64,000 nucleotides of DNA, taken from NCBI GenBank assembly GCA_946539765.1, contig CAMNHO010000002.1, positions 124,001 to 188,000 on the forward strand, given 5' to 3'. Made by a program: the position numbers and the translations under genes. The first letter of the stretch is position 1, and every line of letters starts with the position of its first letter. The notes under the pieces were generated by a model. That model was given only the letters and a program-made list of their open reading frames with translations, was not told the DNA's origin and did not search any database. The DNA is from UBA4312 sp002394635. GTDB taxonomy: Bacteria > Bacillota_I > Bacilli_A > Erysipelotrichales > Erysipelotrichaceae. Below are positions 29,043-37,157 of this stretch, piece by piece.

Positions 29043-29071
29043 ATTTTACCCTTTTTTTTAATCAGAGTCAA
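29043..29071 (-). promoter_or_regulatory. Promoter of leuS
   Basis: TTGACT (29066-29071), 17 bp, TAAAAT (29043-29048) on the minus strand. The -35 lies inside the last codons of the upstream comGG gene. Confidence 0.75.
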
Positions 29072-29462
29072 TATCCATTCCCACGATTGATTTATCATCA
29101 TAGTATATCTTCATCATAATATGTTTTCCTTTTTTTTCATACGAACAGAGTACATATGTTCCATGATCCTGAAAATGAACAGAAACAGAATCAATAGTAG
29201 CATCCATATCTGTTAAAAGATGCTGTTCACTACCATGGCAACGACGCACCCATGTATTCGTGGAAACAATATGTCGGGCATAAGATAAACACGCTAGATC
29301 CATTTCACTTTGTTCAGAGCAGAGCTGCAGCTCCATAACACTGACCGCCCATATACAACCATATCCAACAATTTCCAATGTAAGGGCCAAGCACAGCAAA
29401 GCCAGCCAGGATGCGTACCCATTACACGATCTGGAATGTATATGTCTTTTTATTCTTTTCAT
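29058..29462 (-). CDS. comGG: ComGG-like minor pseudopilin
   Basis: 134 aa. One hydrophobic segment (about 18-42, WLALLCLALTLEIVGYGCIW) is preceded by basic residues, as in ComGG, which lacks the standard G|FTLxE cleavage site. The rest is a small extracytoplasmic domain. The sequence alone would not identify it; its place as the last gene of the comG operon, overlapping comGF by 41 nt, does. No terminator follows; the leuS promoter begins within it. Confidence 0.65.
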   Translation of the reverse strand: MKRIKRHIHSRSCNGYASWLALLCLALTLEIVGYGCIWAVSVMELQLCSEQSEMDLACLSYARHIVSTNTWVRRCHGSEQHLLTDMDATIDSVSVHFQDHGTYVLCSYEKKGKHIMMKIYYDDKSIVGMDIDSD

Positions 29463-29817
29463 ATTTCAAAAATATCTTGTGGTCTTTTTCATAAAAAACG
29501 GCATGATCAATGAATTCCATAAGAATCTCATATCCTTTTGTTTTAACCAGTCTGTGCCGATCATAACCAATCGTATACTCCTCATGATTCAAAATGCAGA
29601 TCCATTTCCCGTTTTCTGTATGATTATCGCTTGCCAGCATCGCAAGCTGACGCATTTGAAGAATAGCAAACTGATCCTGTTGCACCGATGGTAGGTTTAA
29701 TAAACGCTGGCATGTCAAAATCAGAAGAAATGCAAGAAATGATACGATCATAGATACACATAGACCTAAAAGACTGTCAATCAGAGTAAAACCATTGGGT
29801 AGATATTTCCGTTTCAA
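29422..29817 (-). CDS. comGF: ComGF-like minor pseudopilin
   Basis: 131 aa if it starts at the TTG at 29817, giving a short leader KRKYLPNG before FTLIDSLLGL, the prepilin cleavage site and hydrophobic helix. An ATG at 29853 would give 143 aa but a deeper overlap with comGE. A ComGF-like globular part follows (FAILQMRQLAML... and a C-terminal KNKKTYTFQIV strand). It is a minor component of the DNA-uptake pseudopilus. The start is uncertain; the family call is from the motif plus operon position. Confidence 0.75.
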   Translation of the reverse strand: MKRKYLPNGFTLIDSLLGLCVSMIVSFLAFLLILTCQRLLNLPSVQQDQFAILQMRQLAMLASDNHTENGKWICILNHEEYTIGYDRHRLVKTKGYEILMEFIDHAVFYEKDHKIFLKYEKNKKTYTFQIV

Positions 29818-29935
29818 TCTGTATTCCGCTTCCCTTATCCATAATTCTTGCACAAACTAAAATCAGTTCTACGCATATCCCTAAAATTAACAGTCCAAGC
29901 AATGCTTCGGTTAATAGAAAACCGTTTTTATTCAA
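29777..29935 (-). CDS. comGE: ComGE-like minor pseudopilin, very short
   Basis: 52 aa from a TTG at 29935 that overlaps the comGD stop (TTGAATAA). It reads NKNGFLLTEALLGLLILGI, a prepilin cleavage site plus hydrophobic helix, and then only about 25 further residues. B. subtilis ComGE is roughly twice this length, so either the globular part is lost or the real gene continues by frameshift into comGF. It overlaps comGF by 41 nt. Confidence 0.65.
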   Translation of the reverse strand: MNKNGFLLTEALLGLLILGICVELILVCARIMDKGSGIQIETEISTQWFYSD

Positions 29936-30314
29936 TGCGGATTCGTCCCATCCCAAGTTGAAAAACCATCTTTTTTCTCTGTTTTCCATTTTGGCAATGC
30001 ACAGTACCAGCTTTAGATATATTTCCATTTTCATTGTAATGAAATGAAAATGGTGTACAGCTGATCCCTTTTGGATAGGAGAAACGGTCATTGTCAAAAA
30101 CAGCCTGTCTGTCCTGAATTTCCACATCTTTATCCTTCTTTGTATAAAAAGAAGATTCCTGCACATATAGGCAACGAGACTGCAATTGCTGCATAAACAA
30201 AATCATAGAATGGTCTCTGTGCGATGATAAAAAAATACTGCATACACTTATTAACAGAAGAACAAACAATACCTCCATTAATGTAAATCCATTACTGAGC
30301 TTTGGCTTCTCCAT
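29928..30314 (-). CDS. comGD: ComGD-like minor pseudopilin
   Basis: 128 aa. The N-terminal prepilin signature SNG|FTLMEVLFVLLLISV has Glu at position +5 after cleavage, followed by a helical stem and a small C-terminal beta domain with a Cys pair that may form a disulfide (SCTPF and VHCQN). It is processed by a ComC-type prepilin peptidase, not encoded here. It overlaps comGC by 23 nt and comGE by 8 nt. Confidence 0.82.
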   Translation of the reverse strand: MEKPKLSNGFTLMEVLFVLLLISVCSIFLSSHRDHSMILFMQQLQSRCLYVQESSFYTKKDKDVEIQDRQAVFDNDRFSYPKGISCTPFSFHYNENGNISKAGTVHCQNGKQRKKMVFQLGMGRIRIE

Positions 30315-30585
30315 TGACGATCACCACATGTTTCCCGTTCGGGCATGTATCTTGTTTTTCCTTCAGATAACCTTCACTAATCAATTGTGAAACAGAGGTC
30401 GGCGTCTTATCATGATCAATTTCATAGAGAATAATTTGGCTGTTCACGATATCCACCAGCGCATTACAACCTTTTGCACGTATGATTTTCTCTTTTTGTT
30501 GAATGTTCGGTATAGTGATCAATAATAACAAAGCCACAACGAGCATTACAATCATCATTTCCAATATAGTAAACGCATTTTTCAT
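30292..30585 (-). CDS. comGC: ComGC, major competence pseudopilin
   Basis: 97 aa from the ATG at 30585, which stands at a proper distance from GGGAGG; an ATG two codons upstream touches that site. The prepilin signature KNA|FTILEMMIVMLVVALLL has Ala instead of Gly at -1. Two Cys residues (KGCN and DTCP) match the disulfide pair of ComGC. It forms the main fibre of the transformation pseudopilus. Confidence 0.9.
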   Translation of the reverse strand: MKNAFTILEMMIVMLVVALLLLITIPNIQQKEKIIRAKGCNALVDIVNSQIILYEIDHDKTPTSVSQLISEGYLKEKQDTCPNGKHVVIVNGEAKAQ

Positions 30586-30599
30586 TTCCATCCTCCCTT

Positions 30600-31508
30600 C
30601 TAAAATGTATTAAGAAGATTTAACGGCATTAAAATCACCTGATAGAAAACAAAGACCAGTAACGCAACACTCAGATACGAAACGAGTTGTATAGCAACGA
30701 CCCATTGTTTCACCGTCCTTGAAATACCGAGACGAGTATATTGTTGATAGATTGTCAACAAGCCAATTAAATCGCCGGTCATCAGCCCAGTACGTACAAA
30801 CGTTCCAAACGATCCATCAAACAAGACCCCCTCGAAAATTTCATGGATAGGATAACCCTGATGCAGTCGTTGATCAGTGTATCGAATCAGAGTAGTGATA
30901 GGTTTGGAGAAATGAATTTCATTCATGATCTGGACACACTGCTGTGTGGATAATCCAAAGTCCATTAACGCTTTCCAGATTTCAGAAAAAGTATAAGTCT
31001 GAATCTTTTTGTACATTGGAATACGATTGAACCATCGAATATCAATGAACGTATGTAAATGAATTTCAAACAATGCAACAAAAATACCAGATACGAAAAA
31101 CAGAATAATATAAAACACCTTCATTCCCTTTATCATTGTCATCATAGATGTATCTTGAGCATAAACCATCATAGATGGGATGATCGTACGGGAAAAAAAT
31201 TCAACGAGAAAGTAGGAAAAAAACAAAAGAAAACACGGATATCCTACCTGTTTTAAAAAATCTTTTCTCGCAATTGATTCGGTACTCTCAATACGTTCGG
31301 CACAATCAATCGCATTCATCAATGGAATATGCTTCGCTAGAATTCGGATATAGAAAAAATAAGGATCTTTTTGCCCCATTGTCAGAATATCAGACAAGGT
31401 CCTTCCTTCATTTAAAGCTCGGATGATTTTCTCATGTTCTTTGAAGCAGCATTTCATGACCATCTTTACTTCAAAGCCATGATTCATCATTTGACGAAAT
31501 TGCTTCAT
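30600..31508 (-). CDS. comGB: ComGB, pseudopilus platform membrane protein
   Basis: About 302 aa if it starts at the ATG at 31508; the frame stays open upstream to 31667 but that part overlaps comGA heavily. T2SF (GspF/PilC) family: two similar halves, each with a helical bundle, and about three membrane helices (FFSYFLVEFFSRTIIP, FYIILFFVSGIFVALFEI, LVSYLSVALLVFVFYQV). It anchors the pilus assembly ATPase. The chosen start has AGGAG directly adjacent, an awkward spacing, so the true start is uncertain. Confidence 0.85.
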   Translation of the reverse strand: MKQFRQMMNHGFEVKMVMKCCFKEHEKIIRALNEGRTLSDILTMGQKDPYFFYIRILAKHIPLMNAIDCAERIESTESIARKDFLKQVGYPCFLLFFSYFLVEFFSRTIIPSMMVYAQDTSMMTMIKGMKVFYIILFFVSGIFVALFEIHLHTFIDIRWFNRIPMYKKIQTYTFSEIWKALMDFGLSTQQCVQIMNEIHFSKPITTLIRYTDQRLHQGYPIHEIFEGVLFDGSFGTFVRTGLMTGDLIGLLTIYQQYTRLGISRTVKQWVVAIQLVSYLSVALLVFVFYQVILMPLNLLNTF

Positions 31509-32508
31509 CTCCTGTCTGGAGACCTTGCAGATCTCTGAAGGCTTGTGGGTCAATGATATCTCCGTTGTCAAGAGCATTTTGAATTTCGTAAGAGAGGGTA
31601 TGAAACTTCGGCGGTGTCTTTCCTTTTTCAATCGTATATACCAAGGCTTTGTCTGAAAGAATCTCATAAATACATTGCTTTCCTCCTTTCCTATCTTTCA
31701 AATACAACCTCTGGGACAAGATGGCGGTCAGTGTATTACGTAGTTCAATAGGCCTTATTCCAAAATCATATAAACGTTGTAAACTCTCTTGTCCATTCTT
31801 TGAATGCATGGTAGTAAATACAAGATGTCCAGTCAGAGCAGCGCGAACAACCATATGAGCCGTATAAGCATTGCGTGTTTCGCCAATAAATATAACATCC
31901 GGATCATGTCGTAATAGTTCTTCGATCCCCTTCTCATAGGTAAATCCCTGCATTTCATTGATCTGCAGCTGAAGATAACTGGCATCTTCTATTTCGATCG
32001 GATCTTCCAGACTGACTACTTTATACTGTCCCTGAGCAGCAATCGTATGAAGAATAGCATGTAAAGTTGTTGTTTTTCCAGAGTTTGTAGGTCCTGTGGA
32101 AATAACCAATCCATGACGTAATTGACAAATCCGTTGCATATATTTTCTATGAACGGGATTATCCGTTAAATCTTCAATCGATAAATCCTCACGCGTATTC
32201 AGCATACGTAAAACACCTGTCTGAATTGTCTGGTTGACAATAACGCTAAAACGGCAATAAATACGACGTTGCTGAATCTTAATTTCAAACTGCCCGCTTT
32301 GCGGTAAATAGGGATTAGTTAGATCAAAGCCTGCATGAAACTTTAAAAATTCAAAAAAACCTGTATCCCATAGATCCTGATATAATGGTATAATTCCCCG
32401 CATGGTTCGTAGTTGTATTTGCAGATGATTCTTTTCCTGAATAAAATGAATGTCACTTGCTTTTTTATCTATAGCTAATTGAATTAAAGATATGAGTAAT
32501 TGTTCCAT
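31471..32508 (-). CDS. comGA: ComGA, competence pilus assembly ATPase
   Basis: 345 aa, T2SE/PilB-type secretion ATPase without the long N-terminal domain, like B. subtilis ComGA. Walker A GPTNSGKTTTLHA (about 139-151), the Asp box, the Walker B region RHDPDVIFIGETRNA (GEIRD replaced by GETRN) and the His box TTMHSKNGQES are present. It drives assembly of the DNA-uptake pseudopilus. It is the first gene of comGA-G. Ribosome binding site AGAGGT. I could not identify a convincing sigma-A promoter in the 70-nt upstream gap, which may point to an alternative competence sigma factor or activator. Confidence 0.92.
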   Translation of the reverse strand: MEQLLISLIQLAIDKKASDIHFIQEKNHLQIQLRTMRGIIPLYQDLWDTGFFEFLKFHAGFDLTNPYLPQSGQFEIKIQQRRIYCRFSVIVNQTIQTGVLRMLNTREDLSIEDLTDNPVHRKYMQRICQLRHGLVISTGPTNSGKTTTLHAILHTIAAQGQYKVVSLEDPIEIEDASYLQLQINEMQGFTYEKGIEELLRHDPDVIFIGETRNAYTAHMVVRAALTGHLVFTTMHSKNGQESLQRLYDFGIRPIELRNTLTAILSQRLYLKDRKGGKQCIYEILSDKALVYTIEKGKTPPKFHTLSYEIQNALDNGDIIDPQAFRDLQGLQTGDEAISSNDESWL

Positions 32509-32550
32509 GTCGTACCTCTGTTATCATGTACGTTTATATAAAATGGCAAC

Positions 32551-32582
32551 AAAAAAGAATTCTATATTTTCATAGAATTCTA
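32551..32582 (-). terminator. Terminator of the MBL hydrolase gene, containing the stop codon
   Basis: AGAATTCTAT (32572-32581) pairs with ATAGAATTCT (32556-32565) on the minus strand around a 6-nt loop, then a T-run. The TAG stop (32580-32582) overlaps the 5' arm. Confidence 0.85.
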
Positions 32583-33194
32583 TAATCCTCTTAAATATGG
32601 ATTCCAGCTCTTTTCCTGTTCCAATGTAGTGTTTGGTCCATGTCCACAGCAAATCGTATAGTTCTTATCTAGCTTTGCCAGCCTTTTTAATGATTGACGC
32701 ATCTGCATCATGGAACCAGATGGTAAATCGGTTCTTCCTATAGAGCCTTGAAACAATGTATCTCCGGCAAACATACAGTCTTCATATAGGAACACAGAAG
32801 AACCAATCGTATGGCCAGGTGTATGGAGCATCTTTATAGTAAAATGTCCGATCTGATGGGTTCCTTCTTCAATCCCGATAGCCTTGGCATGACTGATAAA
32901 ATGCATAAAGAAAGAAGCAGATCCATTGGCTTTTGGATCGGATAAAAAACTCACTTCTGAGGTATGAATATAAACCGGTACATCGTAACGGCTTAGTAAA
33001 TCATCCAGTCCTCCAATATGATCAAAATGACCATGTGTAAGTAAAACGGCCTCCAGTTCACATCCGTTATCCTTTAAAACAGAATCCAGATCAGAAAAAA
33101 TATCTCCCGGATCGATCACTAATGCATATCCTTGATCCATCAATACAAAACAGTTTGTCTGCACTGGCCCTAATGTTCTTTCGACTACTTTCAT
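32580..33194 (-). CDS. MBL-fold metallohydrolase (glyoxalase II-like)
   Basis: 204 aa. The metal-binding motif LLTHGHFDHIGGL (HxHxDH) at about 52-64, further ligands in HTPGHTIGSS and AGDTLFQGSIGRTD, and a final CGHGP complete the metallo-beta-lactamase set. It resembles B. subtilis YqgX and other short hydroxyacylglutathione hydrolase-like enzymes, which in Bacillus also lie near comG. The substrate is unknown. No Shine-Dalgarno sequence precedes the ATG, and it follows the rpmG terminator closely. Confidence 0.88.
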   Translation of the reverse strand: MKVVERTLGPVQTNCFVLMDQGYALVIDPGDIFSDLDSVLKDNGCELEAVLLTHGHFDHIGGLDDLLSRYDVPVYIHTSEVSFLSDPKANGSASFFMHFISHAKAIGIEEGTHQIGHFTIKMLHTPGHTIGSSVFLYEDCMFAGDTLFQGSIGRTDLPSGSMMQMRQSLKRLAKLDKNYTICCGHGPNTTLEQEKSWNPYLRGL

Positions 33195-33205
33195 AACTCA
33201 ATTGA

Positions 33206-33230
33206 TAAAAAAGACCGATAATCGGTCTTT
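33206..33230 (-). terminator. Terminator of rpmG
   Basis: AAAGACCGAT and ATCGGTCTTT form a 10-bp inverted repeat separated by one base, with the T-run continuing. It begins about 2 nt after the rpmG stop. Confidence 0.8.
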
Positions 33231-33231
33231 C

Positions 33232-33381
33232 TTATTTTTTCTCCTTATGATCCGTCTTCTGATTGCACTTCGGACAATATTTTTTAATGATCATCTTTTC
33301 TGGATGTTTTCTTTTATTTCGAGTACCGATATAGTTTTCATCACCACATACAGAACATTTAAAAATGATACGATCTCTCAT
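33232..33381 (-). CDS. rpmG: 50S ribosomal protein L33, zinc-binding form
   Basis: 49 aa, MRDRIIFKCSVCGDENYIGT... ending ...KYCPKCNQKTDHKEKK. Two CxxC pairs (C9/C12 and C36/C39) make it the zinc-ribbon (C+) version. The conserved NKRKHPEKMIIKKYCPKC region is typical of L33. Ribosome binding site GAGGAGG. Too short for a 60-codon cut-off but unmistakable. It has its own promoter and terminator, so it is a single-gene unit between the MBL and CoA-transferase genes. Confidence 0.95.
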   Translation of the reverse strand: MRDRIIFKCSVCGDENYIGTRNKRKHPEKMIIKKYCPKCNQKTDHKEKK

Positions 33382-33409
33382 GGTCAATCCTCCTCACGTT
33401 AACATTAGA

Positions 33410-33438
33410 ATTGTATCAAACTTAATACCGTTGTGCAA
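33410..33438 (-). promoter_or_regulatory. Promoter of rpmG
   Basis: TTGCAC (33433-33438), 17 bp, TACAAT (33410-33415), with a TGn extension, on the minus strand. Confidence 0.7.
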
Positions 33439-33453
33439 GAGAGAATGTGCTTT

Positions 33454-34644
33454 TTAAAGCCCAAATACGCCTTGCTTTTTTAGTGTTTCATAATCGAATC
33501 CGAATTCTTCAATAACTTCCTTTGTATGGTATCCCAGAGGATATCCACATGTATCATAGCTTATCGGAGTCTTTGAAAACTTCACCGGGAATCCCAACTG
33601 CCGAATCGTTTGCGGATTTTGATGATCAAAAGATGGCACCTTGACGTTACAAACCATTTCCCGCGCAAGAATTTGAGGATCCTGATCCAATGCTTCTTTA
33701 ACTGACAATACCGGTTCTACGCAACAGTCCAGTTCTTTAAATATTTCCATCCATTCCTTTTTCGTTTTTGATAAAAACTTCTCTTTGATCCGGGTCCGAA
33801 CAGATTCAATATCTTCCGGTTCACAGCTCCCTTCAATCAGATCCGGGCAGCCTATCCCTAAGCAGAATGACTCCCAAAATTTTGGTTCCAGAGATCCTAC
33901 ACTGATAAATTCATTATCTTTGGTTCGGTAATATCCATACACAGAACCACCGTTTAGTCGACATTGTTCACGACCACTATCTTGTCCTGTCGTAAGATAC
34001 CGTATCCCTTCCATACCTAAAAAAGGAATCAACCCGTCCAGCATTGCTACATCAATTGCCTGACCAATTCCCGTCATTGTTCTATAATGAACGGCCGCCA
34101 GAATAGATACGACAGAGTTCATGGCACCTGCACAAAGATCAGCAATCTGAATATTCATCGGAGCAGGACCGCTTTCTTTGTAGCCTGCCATCGCAAGATT
34201 TCCACTACGAGCCATATAATTACAATCATGACCGGCTGCACAAGCCATAGGACCTGTTTGCCCGTATCCAGTCAAAGAACAATAAATAATCTTCGGATTG
34301 ACTTTTTTCAGTTGCTCGTACCCTAGGCCCAGTCGTTCCATAACACCTGGGCGAAACTGTTCTATGATTATATCGTATTCTTTTATTAATTCTTTAATGA
34401 GATCGACCGTTTTTTTATTTTTCAGATCAAGATAAATATTTCGTTTGTTACGGCCTAACCAAGCTTCATTTGCAGATAATTGTGTCCCTTCAATAAAAGG
34501 TTCATATTCAAGAACAAGATCTTTTCTTTGTGGTGAACTTATCTTTATAACGTCAGCCCCCATATCTGCCAGCATTAAAGTGGCATACGGTCCTGGTAGC
34601 AAGGTTGTAAAATCCAATACTTTCATATTTTGTAATAATTTCAT
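33454..34644 (-). CDS. CaiB/BaiF family (class III) CoA-transferase
   Basis: 396 aa from the ATG at 34644 (AATAGGTGATT upstream); a GTG three codons earlier is possible. The family N-terminus MKVLDFTTLLPGPYATLMLADMGADVIKI, GRNKRNIYLDLK, FRPGVMERLGLGY and SLTGYGQTGP are present, and the catalytic Asp is expected in AGHDCNYMARSG. Such enzymes move CoA between carboxylic acids or epimerise 2-methylacyl-CoA. It stands alone, with no bai or carnitine genes nearby, so the substrate cannot be named. Confidence 0.9.
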   Translation of the reverse strand: MKLLQNMKVLDFTTLLPGPYATLMLADMGADVIKISSPQRKDLVLEYEPFIEGTQLSANEAWLGRNKRNIYLDLKNKKTVDLIKELIKEYDIIIEQFRPGVMERLGLGYEQLKKVNPKIIYCSLTGYGQTGPMACAAGHDCNYMARSGNLAMAGYKESGPAPMNIQIADLCAGAMNSVVSILAAVHYRTMTGIGQAIDVAMLDGLIPFLGMEGIRYLTTGQDSGREQCRLNGGSVYGYYRTKDNEFISVGSLEPKFWESFCLGIGCPDLIEGSCEPEDIESVRTRIKEKFLSKTKKEWMEIFKELDCCVEPVLSVKEALDQDPQILAREMVCNVKVPSFDHQNPQTIRQLGFPVKFSKTPISYDTCGYPLGYHTKEVIEEFGFDYETLKKQGVFGL

Positions 34645-34716
34645 ATCAATCACCTATTCAATTTTAATCAAACAAGACCAGTTTTTCCATTTTTTCTCCC
34701 ATTTATTCCTCTTATA

Positions 34717-34744
34717 TTTACAATAATTATAACTTTTCTATAAT
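34717..34744 (+). promoter_or_regulatory. Promoter of an orphan small transcript
   Basis: TTTACA (34717-34722), 16 bp, TATAAT (34739-34744). +1 is near 34751. No annotated gene follows on this strand for over 2 kb. Confidence 0.65.
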
Positions 34745-34750
34745 AAAGTT

Positions 34751-34937
34751 ATAAAAGAAAGAGGACAAACCAATGGGACATTAAGAAGTTCTATCTATAG
34801 TTAAATACCTCTATAGATAGATTATTGAAGTACAGGTATTCAACATAGATTGAGATGAAATAGAAAGGAGTATCCATGAATAGATTCATTTCATAATTAG
34901 CCCTTACCGGAAACAAGAATATTGGTAAGGGCTTTTA
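34751..34937 (+). ncRNA. Candidate small RNA (about 190 nt) with two minimal ORFs
   Basis: This unit fills the 326-nt gap between the CoA-transferase and PBP genes. It has a promoter, an 11-bp perfect hairpin (34790-34800 with 34811-34821, arms TCTATCTATAG and CTATAGATAGA), and an intrinsic terminator (34899-34937). Two tiny frames each have a Shine-Dalgarno: AGAGGA before MGH-stop (34773-34784) and AAAGGAG before MNRFIS-stop (34876-34896). ATGAAAT and ATTTCAT flank the second one and could pair. It does not look like 6S RNA, SRP RNA, tmRNA or RNase P RNA. It could be a regulatory RNA or a micro-peptide messenger. Confidence 0.5.
34899..34937 (+). terminator. Terminator of the orphan small transcript
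   Basis: AGCCCTTACC (34899-34908) pairs with GGTAAGGGCT (34924-34933), followed by TTTTATAA. Confidence 0.85.
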
Positions 34938-34942
34938 TAATG

Positions 34943-34973
34943 AAAAAAGGAAACCCGTTTCGGATTTCCTTTA
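34943..34973 (-). terminator. Terminator of the PBP gene
   Basis: On the minus strand AAAGGAAATCCG pairs with CGGGTTTCCTTT (one G-U), followed by a T-run. The last two bases of the TAA stop are the first of the stem. Confidence 0.85.
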
Positions 34974-37073
34974 TTCCTCTGTTTCTGAATACCCTTCTGC
35001 CGGATAGATGGAGAAATACTTCTCTACAACCGTCGGTACTACATCATAAGCACAAATATTTTCAGCAACATCGCCGGTGTTGATACTGGATGTCGGAGCT
35101 ACACACGCAAAGGCAATTTCCGGCTTTTCATAAGGAGCATACCCTACAAAGACAGCCGTTGTCCATTTATCCTGCACCTCGGCTGTACCGGTTTTTCCGG
35201 CAACCCCTTCCTTGATATTTTTCATATCATCGCCTGCATTTCCTTTCGTTACACACGTTCGGAATCCCAATTGAACACGCTCCAGATATTCTTGGTTTTC
35301 TGTAGGTAATGTACTTTTCAACTGACCGGTACCAACATCAATGATCTGTTCACTATTGACCTCTTTGATATATTTCATTAAGGAAGGTTTATACATATTC
35401 CCATCGGCAGCAATCGTTGATACATATTGAAGCAGCATGATCGGAGAATACATATCCATTTGGCCAATTGAATAATGCATTAACATACCCGGCTCTTTGG
35501 CAATGCCCATATAGCCGGTTGTTTCGTTCGGCACATCCAGTCCAGTCACATTTCCTAAACCAAACATAGAGTAATAATAACGCATTCGTTCCAGCGTACC
35601 CGAAAGATCCTGTATATTCAGTGGCTCCCCTTCAACATAGACAGCACCACCCATTCGAATAGCTATATTGAACATGTAGACGTTACTGGAAACCGCCAAA
35701 GCATCAATATCCGTGACAGCTCCATGGTTTTCATACGACGCAAACTCTTGCCCGGCAATATTCATCACATCATCGATAATGACCTCGTTCGGCTTGACAA
35801 CACCTTCACTCAAGCCCATATAAACCGTTGCCCCTTTTACACTGGATCCCGGATTGAACAGCTGCTGGTAACAACCAGAAGCAAAGTAAGTCATCTTTTT
35901 AGTGTCCAGATCGATCTGATATCCGGATAAAGCTAGAACCGAACCATCATTCGGATTCATGATACACATATACAAGCTGGAGAAATTTTCACGTTTGCTA
36001 GCTCCAGCATTGTTTTCTAGGATCGATTTCAACACTTTGTCAAGATATTGTTGTAATTCAATATCAATAGAAAGATAAATATCGTTTCCCTTTACTGCTT
36101 CTCTAACAACTTCTTTATGAGCAAGGCCTTTTGAATCGTAAGTAATTTTGGATACCTGGCTCGTTCCGGCAAGAATGTCATTGTATTCAAGCTCCAGACC
36201 GGATTTCCCGACTGTTGCATTGTATTGGTATCCTCGTTGTAGGAAATAATCTGCTTTTTCTTCCGGTAATCCTTCTGTACTGCTGGATACTGTACCAATG
36301 ACATCCGATAACGATTCTCCATATGGATATTCTCGTTTCCACCCTCCAAAATCCACATCAAAGCCTGGAAAATCACTCTTGTGTTCTACAAGATACGCAA
36401 CATCCTGGTCACTGACATCCTGAAGAATAACGTTTTCCTGCCCTGTTGAAGCGTTTTCTGTCATTCGTTGATATACAATAGCCATCTTGAGCTCTTCATC
36501 GGACATTTCATTGATTTCATCCTTACCGATCCGGCTGATCAATATCTGATGCCGACGACCCTCCGCCGCATCTCCCCACAAACCGGTTTCATATTCATTT
36601 CTCTCTTTTGTGGTCAACAAATGATTGGCACCATATTCTTTATCATCAGGATCTAAAAAGGACTTATATGTAATATATGCATCTTGTTTATCCAATTCTG
36701 AAAACTGATCTACATCAATATCGAAGACCTCGACGACGCGTTGTGCATACAATTCATAATCTTCAGCAGATAAGTTATTCGGAGATGTATATACGATGTT
36801 GTGGCTGACAACCGTCTTAGCTAGTACACGGCCTTTGACATCATATATCTGCCCACGCGGTGCACTTACATACTGTTGAATAGAAGTATAATCATCTTTC
36901 TTGGCAGTATATTCATCATAGGAAAACACCTGTATATAGACCAAACGAATAAAGATAATTAAAAATATTACCAGAATCGTTCCGGATAATACCAGGATAC
37001 GATGGCTGATTTCCTGATCTAATGATCGTTTGGAAGGTTTACTTTTTGGGAATTGAATCTTCGGTAATTTCAA
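34971..37073 (-). CDS. Class B penicillin-binding protein 2
   Basis: 700 aa if translation starts at the TTG at 37073, 8 nt after GAGG; a GTG at 37082 overlaps that ribosome binding site. A short cytoplasmic N-terminus rich in Lys and Pro, one membrane helix (about 25-45), a dimerisation domain (about 55-300) and the transpeptidase domain follow. The active-site triad motifs are SSVK (Ser about 410), SSN (VSSNVYMFN) and KTG (AGKTGTAEV). It cross-links peptidoglycan, probably as the elongation-type PBP2. No rodA, mreC or mreD gene is adjacent. It shares a divergent promoter region with ispG. Confidence 0.92.
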   Translation of the reverse strand: MKLPKIQFPKSKPSKRSLDQEISHRILVLSGTILVIFLIIFIRLVYIQVFSYDEYTAKKDDYTSIQQYVSAPRGQIYDVKGRVLAKTVVSHNIVYTSPNNLSAEDYELYAQRVVEVFDIDVDQFSELDKQDAYITYKSFLDPDDKEYGANHLLTTKERNEYETGLWGDAAEGRRHQILISRIGKDEINEMSDEELKMAIVYQRMTENASTGQENVILQDVSDQDVAYLVEHKSDFPGFDVDFGGWKREYPYGESLSDVIGTVSSSTEGLPEEKADYFLQRGYQYNATVGKSGLELEYNDILAGTSQVSKITYDSKGLAHKEVVREAVKGNDIYLSIDIELQQYLDKVLKSILENNAGASKRENFSSLYMCIMNPNDGSVLALSGYQIDLDTKKMTYFASGCYQQLFNPGSSVKGATVYMGLSEGVVKPNEVIIDDVMNIAGQEFASYENHGAVTDIDALAVSSNVYMFNIAIRMGGAVYVEGEPLNIQDLSGTLERMRYYYSMFGLGNVTGLDVPNETTGYMGIAKEPGMLMHYSIGQMDMYSPIMLLQYVSTIAADGNMYKPSLMKYIKEVNSEQIIDVGTGQLKSTLPTENQEYLERVQLGFRTCVTKGNAGDDMKNIKEGVAGKTGTAEVQDKWTTAVFVGYAPYEKPEIAFACVAPTSSINTGDVAENICAYDVVPTVVEKYFSIYPAEGYSETEE

Positions 37074-37157
37074 ACTTTTCACCTCGTTTTTTATTATACA
37101 CTAAATTCTATTCTTTTGTTTAGGAATAAAAAATTGTATACTTATCAAGGGGTAATT

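Noticed and set aside
29936..30166. Upstream extension of the comGE frame to about 129 codons
   Set aside because: The added part lies antiparallel to nothing but fully overlaps comGD and has no prepilin features; the prepilin signal begins only after the TTG at 29935.
31509..31667. N-terminal extension of ComGB to 355 aa
   Set aside because: It would overlap comGA by almost 200 nt, and the extra 53 residues have no counterpart expected in ComGB.
33439..33480. Possible terminator at the CoA-transferase end (GGGCTTTAAAAAGCAC)
   Set aside because: The stem is only about five base pairs and lacks a clear T-run, so I did not list it.
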